A stretch of DNA of 64,000 nt, from positions 1-64,000 of the forward strand of contig CATLBH010000006.1 of assembly GCA_949878745.1 (NCBI GenBank). Direction: 5' to 3'. The DNA is from an uncultured Ruminiclostridium sp. (GTDB lineage Bacteria > Bacillota > Clostridia > Oscillospirales > Ruminococcaceae). Positions 58,044 to 64,000 of the stretch are shown in pieces (the stretch's first letter is position 1; every line of letters begins with the position of its first letter). The position numbers were made by a program, and so were the translations under genes. Under the pieces are notes generated by a model. It had not been told where the DNA came from. It searched no databases and saw nothing but the letters and a program-made list of their open reading frames with translations.

Positions 58044-58616
58044 TCAGCATACACACCCTATTTTTTTCATCAAATTTTTCATTTCACATATTCCCTTTTT
58101 CTGTTCGGCTATAATATCCTTCAATATAGGCGCCAGCGGCTGACAAACGTTATATTTCAGCGCGTTTTCCGCCATTCTAACCGCCCCTATATGATGAGGG
58201 ATCATTTCCCGCATAAAATTGCAGTTTATATTGTTGTCTCCGTATGCCGAACGCATTTTTTCAAACATATTATGTATAATCATATCCGTGTCGCGCTGAT
58301 AAAGACATACGTCGCATTTCGGGCTGCACATCTCACCGCACTTCGCCTGTATACGGCTCATTTCCTCTATTCCCAGCTTCTGGGAGGAAACTATATTCTC
58401 GGCGATACATTGAAGAGGTACCAAAGTGGTGTACTTGAGTATGTTTTCCGCCATTTCCACGGCAGCCATGTGATGAGGTATCATTTGGGCGATAAAATTT
58501 CCCGATATACTGTCGGACAGCTTCGCACCCGTCATTTTTTCGATCATATTGTCCAGAATACAATAATAGTCGCTGATATAATTTTTAGCGACATTGCTTA
58601 ACATACACGGTCTCAT
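58044..58616 (-). CDS. Duplicated DUF305-like protein
   Basis: Two FIAQMIPHHMAAVEMAENILKY / FMREMIPHHIGAVRMAENALKY modules with a Cys-rich linker CGEMCSPKCDVC. Confidence 0.8.
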   Translation of the reverse strand: MRPCMLSNVAKNYISDYYCILDNMIEKMTGAKLSDSISGNFIAQMIPHHMAAVEMAENILKYTTLVPLQCIAENIVSSQKLGIEEMSRIQAKCGEMCSPKCDVCLYQRDTDMIIHNMFEKMRSAYGDNNINCNFMREMIPHHIGAVRMAENALKYNVCQPLAPILKDIIAEQKKGICEMKNLMKKIGCVC

Positions 58617-58680
58617 AACAACATCTCCCTTCGTATAAAGCAATATATTCGGAATACGCAAAATGTGTTACATCAAAATG

Positions 58681-58709
58681 TTGACTTAACGATCATTTTA
58701 TGGTAAAAT
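58681..58709 (+). promoter_or_regulatory. Promoter of PHP gene
   Basis: TTGACT-17-TAAAAT. Confidence 0.65.
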
Positions 58710-58753
58710 ATTAAAACACTGTATTTTAGATAAAATGTCGAAAGGAAAAACCA

Positions 58754-59563
58754 ATGTATCTCCCCGTTGACAGCCACAATCATTCCACCCAATCGCCAGA
58801 CGGTGAAAACACTCTCCGAGAAATGGCGGAGAAAGCGGCGGCGCTTGGAATAGAACACCTTACGGTTACCGACCACCTGGAAATAAACAAATTCTACGAC
58901 GAGGAATTTCCCTATGAAGAGCCGGTGAAACAGTCCGCGCAGCTGCTGCCTGCCCTAAAAGAAGAATTCAAAAACAAGGTAGATATTCATTACGGCGTTG
59001 AACTGGGACAGCCCCTTCACGATATGGAACTGACAAATCGTATGCTTGACAGCTGCGATTACGAATTTATCATAGGTTCCTGCCATATGGTAAAGGGTTG
59101 GGACGATTTTTATTATCTGGATTATAAAAAAAACGACCCCCATTATTTAATGAAGCTTTATTTTGAAGAGGTTCTGGAAATGGCGGAATGGGGAAAATTT
59201 GACGTTCTGGGACATCTTACCTATCCTTTGAGATATATCGAGGGGGATTTCGGAATAAAAATAGATATGGACAGATATGCTTCAATTATAGAAAAAATTT
59301 TTATCACCCTTATAAAAAACGGTATGGGCATAGAAATAAACACTTCGGGACTAAGGGAAAAAATTAACGTTACCCTTCCCTCCGAAAAATACGTCAAGAT
59401 TTACAGAGATTTGGGGGGAGAAATAATTACGGTGGGATCCGATGCCCATTGCGCTGAAAATCTCGGAAAAGGAATTTCTCAAGGGATACAAATCGCAAAA
59501 AAATGCGGATTCGATAAAATATATTATTACGACCGCAGAAAACCCGTTTCAATAAATATATGA
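58754..59563 (+). CDS. PHP-domain histidinol-phosphatase-like
   Basis: PVDSHNHSTQSPDGENTL; LTVTDHLE; VGSDAHCAENLG. Confidence 0.85.
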   Translation: MYLPVDSHNHSTQSPDGENTLREMAEKAAALGIEHLTVTDHLEINKFYDEEFPYEEPVKQSAQLLPALKEEFKNKVDIHYGVELGQPLHDMELTNRMLDSCDYEFIIGSCHMVKGWDDFYYLDYKKNDPHYLMKLYFEEVLEMAEWGKFDVLGHLTYPLRYIEGDFGIKIDMDRYASIIEKIFITLIKNGMGIEINTSGLREKINVTLPSEKYVKIYRDLGGEIITVGSDAHCAENLGKGISQGIQIAKKCGFDKIYYYDRRKPVSINI

Positions 59564-59577
59564 AAGGTAATGACATT

Positions 59578-60057
59578 ATGAAAAAAATAGTCGATTTGCT
59601 TCGTGAAAACGCGCGGCTCACAAACGAACAGCTTGCGGTTATCTTAGAGACCACGGAAGAGGAAGTCGCCAAGGAGATAAAACAGCTTGAGGAAAACGGA
59701 ACGATAATAGGATACTCCGCCATTATAAATGAAGAGCAGCTGGATAAAAACGCCGTTACCGCATTTATAGAGGTGAAGGTCTCGCCGCAGGTGGAATGCG
59801 GATACGACGATATAGCCAAAGCCATCGCCCAATACGACGAGGTGGACACAGTTCAGCTTATGAGCGGAAGTTTCGACCTTTCGGTAACATTAAGAGGGAA
59901 CAATCTCCGCGAGGTAGCGCTTTTTGTAAACGAAAGGCTGGCTACCCTTGACGGCGTATTGTCCACCACCACCCATTTCATACTTCAAAGGTATAAGGAA
60001 AAGGGCGTTAATTTTGCGGCGGACGAAGCCGACGAAAGGAGCCTTGTATCACCGTGA
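59578..60057 (+). CDS. Lrp/AsnC-family regulator
   Basis: LLRENARLTNEQLAVILETTEEEVAKEIKQLEENGTIIGYSAIIN. Confidence 0.9.
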   Translation: MKKIVDLLRENARLTNEQLAVILETTEEEVAKEIKQLEENGTIIGYSAIINEEQLDKNAVTAFIEVKVSPQVECGYDDIAKAIAQYDEVDTVQLMSGSFDLSVTLRGNNLREVALFVNERLATLDGVLSTTTHFILQRYKEKGVNFAADEADERSLVSP

Positions 60058-61229
60058 TGGATTACGAAAAGCTGTTGTCCGATACGGTACAGGATGTGAA
60101 ATTTTCCGGTATAAGGAAATTTTTTGACATTGCCTCTACCGTTGAAAACGTTATTTCCCTGTCCGTGGGAGAGCCCGATTTCAAAACCCCCTGGGTTATA
60201 AGAAAAGAAGCGATAAGAACCCTTGAAAAGGGTAAAACCGCTTACACCGCCAATTCGGGACTCCTTCAGCTCAGGCGCTCCCTTTCGGAGTATATTGAAA
60301 GAAAAATCGGCTTAAAATACGACCCCGATCATGAAATAATAGTAACTGTGGGCGGCTCGGAAGCCATAGACTGCGCTTTTAGGGCATTGTGCGACCCGGG
60401 CGACGAGGTTCTTATTCCCGAGCCTTCCTTTGTATGCTACGCTCCTCTTGTTAAAATGGCGGGAGGGGTTCCCGTAATTATAGAAACCAAGCTTGAAAAC
60501 AACTTTAAGCTTACCCCCGACGAAATAAGGGAAAAACTTACCCCCAAAACTAAAGCGCTGGTATTCCCCTACCCTAACAATCCCACCGGCGCGGTAATGA
60601 GAAGGGACGACCTTGAAAAGGTAGCGGCGGTAATACGGGAAACCGATATGGCGGTTATATCCGACGAAATTTACGGCGAGCTTACCTACGGCGCCGAACG
60701 TCATGTTTCCATCGCCGAAATTGAGGGAATGAAGGAGCGCACCATTTTGATAAACGGATTTTCCAAGGCGTTTTCCATGACGGGCTGGCGGCTCGGATAT
60801 TTCGCCGCCCCCGCTCCCATTACAGGTCAGATGCTCAAAATACATCAATACGCAATTATGTGCAGCCCCACGGTAAGCCAGTTCGCGGCCGTCGCGGCGC
60901 TTACGGACTGCGACGGAGAAGTGCTGCGTATGAAAGAGGAATACAACGCCAGAAGGCGGTTTGTGGTAAAAGGCTTCAACGATATGGGGCTTGAATGCTT
61001 TGAGCCGGAGGGCGCGTTTTACGCTTTCCCCTGTATCAAATCAACGGGACTTACCTCGGAGGAATTCTGTAAACGCCTTCTGAATTCCAAAAAAGTTGCC
61101 ATCGTTCCCGGCGACGCCTTCGGCGCGTCGGGAGAAGGCTTTGTGAGAGTAAGCTACGCTTATTCCCTCGCCCACCTAAATACCGCCCTTCAAAGAATCG
61201 AGGAATTTTTAAAGGAACTGAAAAATTGA
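60054..61229 (+). CDS. Class I/II PLP-dependent aminotransferase
   Basis: YPNNPTGAVM; SDEIYGELTY; NGFSKAFSMTGWRLGY. Confidence 0.92.
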   Translation: MMDYEKLLSDTVQDVKFSGIRKFFDIASTVENVISLSVGEPDFKTPWVIRKEAIRTLEKGKTAYTANSGLLQLRRSLSEYIERKIGLKYDPDHEIIVTVGGSEAIDCAFRALCDPGDEVLIPEPSFVCYAPLVKMAGGVPVIIETKLENNFKLTPDEIREKLTPKTKALVFPYPNNPTGAVMRRDDLEKVAAVIRETDMAVISDEIYGELTYGAERHVSIAEIEGMKERTILINGFSKAFSMTGWRLGYFAAPAPITGQMLKIHQYAIMCSPTVSQFAAVAALTDCDGEVLRMKEEYNARRRFVVKGFNDMGLECFEPEGAFYAFPCIKSTGLTSEEFCKRLLNSKKVAIVPGDAFGASGEGFVRVSYAYSLAHLNTALQRIEEFLKELKN

Positions 61230-61249
61230 ACAGAAAGAAAGAAAATAAT

Positions 61250-61777
61250 ATGGAGTATTTTTCGCTGTACGATCAGGATCGTATACCTTTGGGCAAAAAA
61301 ATAATCAGAGGAGAGAAGATGTCCGAAAACGAATATCGTTTATGTATTCACGTATGCGTTTTCAACTCCGAAAACAAAATGCTGATCCAACAAAGACAGC
61401 CCTTTAAAGAAGGCTGGTCGAATATGTGGGACGTTTCAACCGGCGGAAGCGCGATCGCGGGAGAAAACAGCCGCGAAGCTGCCCAAAGGGAGCTTGAGGA
61501 GGAAATAGGGCTGAAAATATCCTTTGAAAAAATGCGCCCCATACTGACCGTTCATTTTGACCACGGCTTCGACGATATCTATACCGTATCCTCCGACGCG
61601 GACATTAACGACTTTAAGCTTCAATACGAAGAGGTGAAGGCGGTAAAATGGGCTTCGGAGGAAGAAATACTCGATATGATCGCCGACGGCACATTTATTC
61701 CTTATCACGAACATCTTATATCTCTGCTGTTCTTTATGAGGAATCACCGCGGAACCTTCAAGCACGACGAGGAATAA
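61250..61777 (+). CDS. NUDIX hydrolase (isopentenyl-diphosphate isomerase-like layout)
   Basis: GGSAIAGENSREAAQRELEEEIGL. Confidence 0.88.
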   Translation: MEYFSLYDQDRIPLGKKIIRGEKMSENEYRLCIHVCVFNSENKMLIQQRQPFKEGWSNMWDVSTGGSAIAGENSREAAQRELEEEIGLKISFEKMRPILTVHFDHGFDDIYTVSSDADINDFKLQYEEVKAVKWASEEEILDMIADGTFIPYHEHLISLLFFMRNHRGTFKHDEE

Positions 61778-61781
61778 TACA

Positions 61782-62642
61782 ATGGCCGGGATAACAGTAA
61801 ACGCGTACGCAAAAATAAACCTTTTCTTGGACATAACCGGCGTTTTACCAAACGGATACCATTCCCTGAACAATGTTATGCAGCAGATTGAGCTTCACGA
61901 CGAGGTTAAGGTGTCCCTTTCCGAAGGAAGCGGGGTGAAAATCACCTGCGATAACCCCGCCGTACCCGCCGACAACAGAAATATCGCCTATAAGGCCGCC
62001 GCACTTTTTTCCGAAAAAACTGGGCTTTCCGCCGAAATAACCATCGACGTCAAAAAAAACATACCCGTTATGGCGGGATTAGGAGGGAGCAGCACCGACG
62101 GAGCGGCAGTGCTCAAGGCGCTTAATCGTCTTTGCGGCGAACCGCTGACAAAGCGGGAGCTGGAAGAGCTCGGGGCGGAGCTTGGCGCCGACGTTCCCTT
62201 TTGTGTCAGAGGCGGCGCGGCCTTTTGCCGTGGAATAGGCGAAAAAATGGTTGATATAAAAGGCCTTAAAGACTGCCATATCCTGATTGTAAAGCCGGAT
62301 TTTTCATGCGGCACCTCAGAAGCCTATATGCTGTACGATAAAGCGCCGATAAAAAGCTTGGGAGAGCCCGACGGGCTGATCTCCGCGCTTATGGAAAACG
62401 ATCTCCGTAAAACGGGCAAGTGCGTTTACAATATCTTTGAATCGCTATATAAGGACTGCCGAATAGAAAAAATTAAAAAGGATTTGACGGCATTAAACGC
62501 TTTGGGCACACTCCTGAGCGGAAGCGGAAGCGCGGTCTGCGGGCTGTTTGAAACCGAATCGGAAGCCGCGGCGGCTATGTCCCGTTTAAAATATCCATTC
62601 AGGATTTTGACAAAACCCGTTTTTTCTCTTGAAAAAAATTGA
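61782..62642 (+). CDS. ispE: 4-diphosphocytidyl-2-C-methyl-D-erythritol kinase
   Basis: YAKINLFLDITGVLPNGYHSL; IPVMAGLGGSSTDGAAVLKALN. Confidence 0.93.
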   Translation: MAGITVNAYAKINLFLDITGVLPNGYHSLNNVMQQIELHDEVKVSLSEGSGVKITCDNPAVPADNRNIAYKAAALFSEKTGLSAEITIDVKKNIPVMAGLGGSSTDGAAVLKALNRLCGEPLTKRELEELGAELGADVPFCVRGGAAFCRGIGEKMVDIKGLKDCHILIVKPDFSCGTSEAYMLYDKAPIKSLGEPDGLISALMENDLRKTGKCVYNIFESLYKDCRIEKIKKDLTALNALGTLLSGSGSAVCGLFETESEAAAAMSRLKYPFRILTKPVFSLEKN

Positions 62643-62704
62643 TGTTTGTGTTAAAATGTAATAATAGCTCTGTTTACTATACCGTGTAAAAGGAGGAATC
62701 TGCA

Positions 62705-63064
62705 ATGGTGCTTATTCACAATCACTTGGGAGAAATAAACATTTCACGTCAGTTTTTCGCCCAGCTTATCGGAGGAACGCTGATCAACTGCTTCGGAGTG
62801 GCGGATACAAACGCCTGTACCCCGAGACAAAGTCTCAGAGAATCGCTGCCCTTTATCAGAAAAAAGAAATTCATTGACAAGGGCGTAGCCGTAAAAACCG
62901 TAAGGGGAAAGCTTCATGTGGACCTTCATATCACCGTCTTATACGGAGTAAACATTTCCTCGGCCGTAAGAAGCATACAGCATAAAATCGCTTATGTCAT
63001 AGAGGACGAAACGGATATCGAGGTTGAAAACGTAAACGTGTTTATTGACGGAATAAAATCCTAA
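62705..63064 (+). CDS. Asp23/Gls24 family envelope protein
   Basis: 120-aa Asp23-like, immediately upstream of the DAK2-domain gene. Confidence 0.8.
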   Translation: MVLIHNHLGEINISRQFFAQLIGGTLINCFGVADTNACTPRQSLRESLPFIRKKKFIDKGVAVKTVRGKLHVDLHITVLYGVNISSAVRSIQHKIAYVIEDETDIEVENVNVFIDGIKS

Positions 63065-63103
63065 CCCTTAAAAATTTATTATATTAACAAAAGGAGTACG
63101 GCT

Positions 63104-64000
63104 TTGAGTATCAGCGGTAAAATGCTCCGTGACGCCATTATATCCGGAGCGAATAATATAGTAAACAACAAAAACACGGTGGACGAGCTGAACGTGTTCC
63201 CCGTTCCCGACGGAGATACGGGAACCAATATGTCCATGACCATTAAAAACGCTATCCCCGAATTGAAAATGATGAGCGACGACGTTACCGTCAGCGCGGT
63301 GGCGAGCGCCACGGCTTCCGCCATGCTCAGAGGCGCCAGAGGAAATTCGGGCGTTATCCTCTCCCTTTTGTTTAGGGGATTTTCCAAAGGCTTAAGCGGA
63401 AAAACCACCGCCGAAGCACCGGATATATCAAGGTCTCTCAGCTTGGGTGTTGAATCGGCATATAAATCGGTAATGAAGCCGACAGAGGGCACCATTCTAA
63501 CGGTGGCGAGAGAGAGCGCGGAGGCCGCTTCAAAAAAGGCAGCCGAAGGAGCGGATATTGTAGAGCTTTTTGAGACTATAACCGCAGCCGCGAAAACGTC
63601 TCTTGAAAAAACTCCCGAATTGCTTCCCGTATTGAAAAAGGCGGGAGTTGTGGACGCCGGCGGAATGGGATTTTTAGTCATAATGCAGGGGATACAGAGC
63701 GTTGTCAACGGAAACGGCGTTATCGATAACAATGAATCCGACGGCGAAGCCAAAACTCCTGTCATTACCAACGCCGCGGGAAGCGTACAGGCGGATATAG
63801 AATTCACCTACTGTACCGAATTTCTGGTAAAGAAAAAGCCCGACTGTAAGGATGCGAAGCTTCTCAGAGCCTATCTGGAAACAATAGGCGACTGCGTTGT
63901 CGTGGTCGACGACGACGATATAATAAAGGTGCACGTACACACCGAGCACCCCGGAAAGGCCCTCGAACAGGGCCTGCTGTTCGGTATGCTGATCAACCTG
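63104..64000 (+). CDS. DAK2-domain fatty acid kinase FakA/YloV-like (partial, runs off window)
   Basis: TTG start after AAGGAG; LNVFPVPDGDTGTNMSMT, GARGNSGVILSLLFRGF, VVDAGGMGF; missing from the ORF track because it has no stop in the window. Confidence 0.88.
   Translation, partial: MSISGKMLRDAIISGANNIVNNKNTVDELNVFPVPDGDTGTNMSMTIKNAIPELKMMSDDVTVSAVASATASAMLRGARGNSGVILSLLFRGFSKGLSGKTTAEAPDISRSLSLGVESAYKSVMKPTEGTILTVARESAEAASKKAAEGADIVELFETITAAAKTSLEKTPELLPVLKKAGVVDAGGMGFLVIMQGIQSVVNGNGVIDNNESDGEAKTPVITNAAGSVQADIEFTYCTEFLVKKKPDCKDAKLLRAYLETIGDCVVVVDDDDIIKVHVHTEHPGKALEQGLLFGMLINL

Overview
The window reads as a Gram-positive Clostridia chromosome segment (Ruminococcus/Oscillospiraceae-like by inference from gene content and style). 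It holds about 57 coding genes. These cover mannan/plant-polysaccharide lipoproteins (GH2, GH26, GH5), GltX+GlnS, Sir2+DUF1848, a compact type IV pilus/T2SS-like locus, MtaB, PurL, FucI, an ABC exporter with its TetR regulator, MreB, CCA-transferase, a PNP-MtnA-MtaD purine/MTA operon, RtcB, a diguanylate cyclase, CotH, an unlinked GatB, IspE and FakA (partial). I see no phage, intact transposase, CRISPR array, rRNA or tRNA. The most distinctive signal is non-coding. Several families of short non-autonomous repeats are nested in one another. One is a two-hairpin element (TACTAATC...GATTRGTA, 92-112 bp) with perfect TAA target duplications at three sites; one copy interrupts a decayed rfbB. A second family (about 172 bp, TA-flanked) sits flush on stop codons of neighbouring genes. 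A third is a large palindrome, and a separate 182-bp MITE has 10-bp direct repeats at its ends. There are also candidate structured RNAs: a multibranched ~116-nt element at 21.3 kb, a three-way-junction leader upstream of an orphan solute-binding protein, and an H-type pseudoknot leader. Two tandem HPr-like proteins keep the NAKSIMG (Ser46) motif but lack the catalytic HARP histidine. No claim was checked against a database; family names come from motif recognition.
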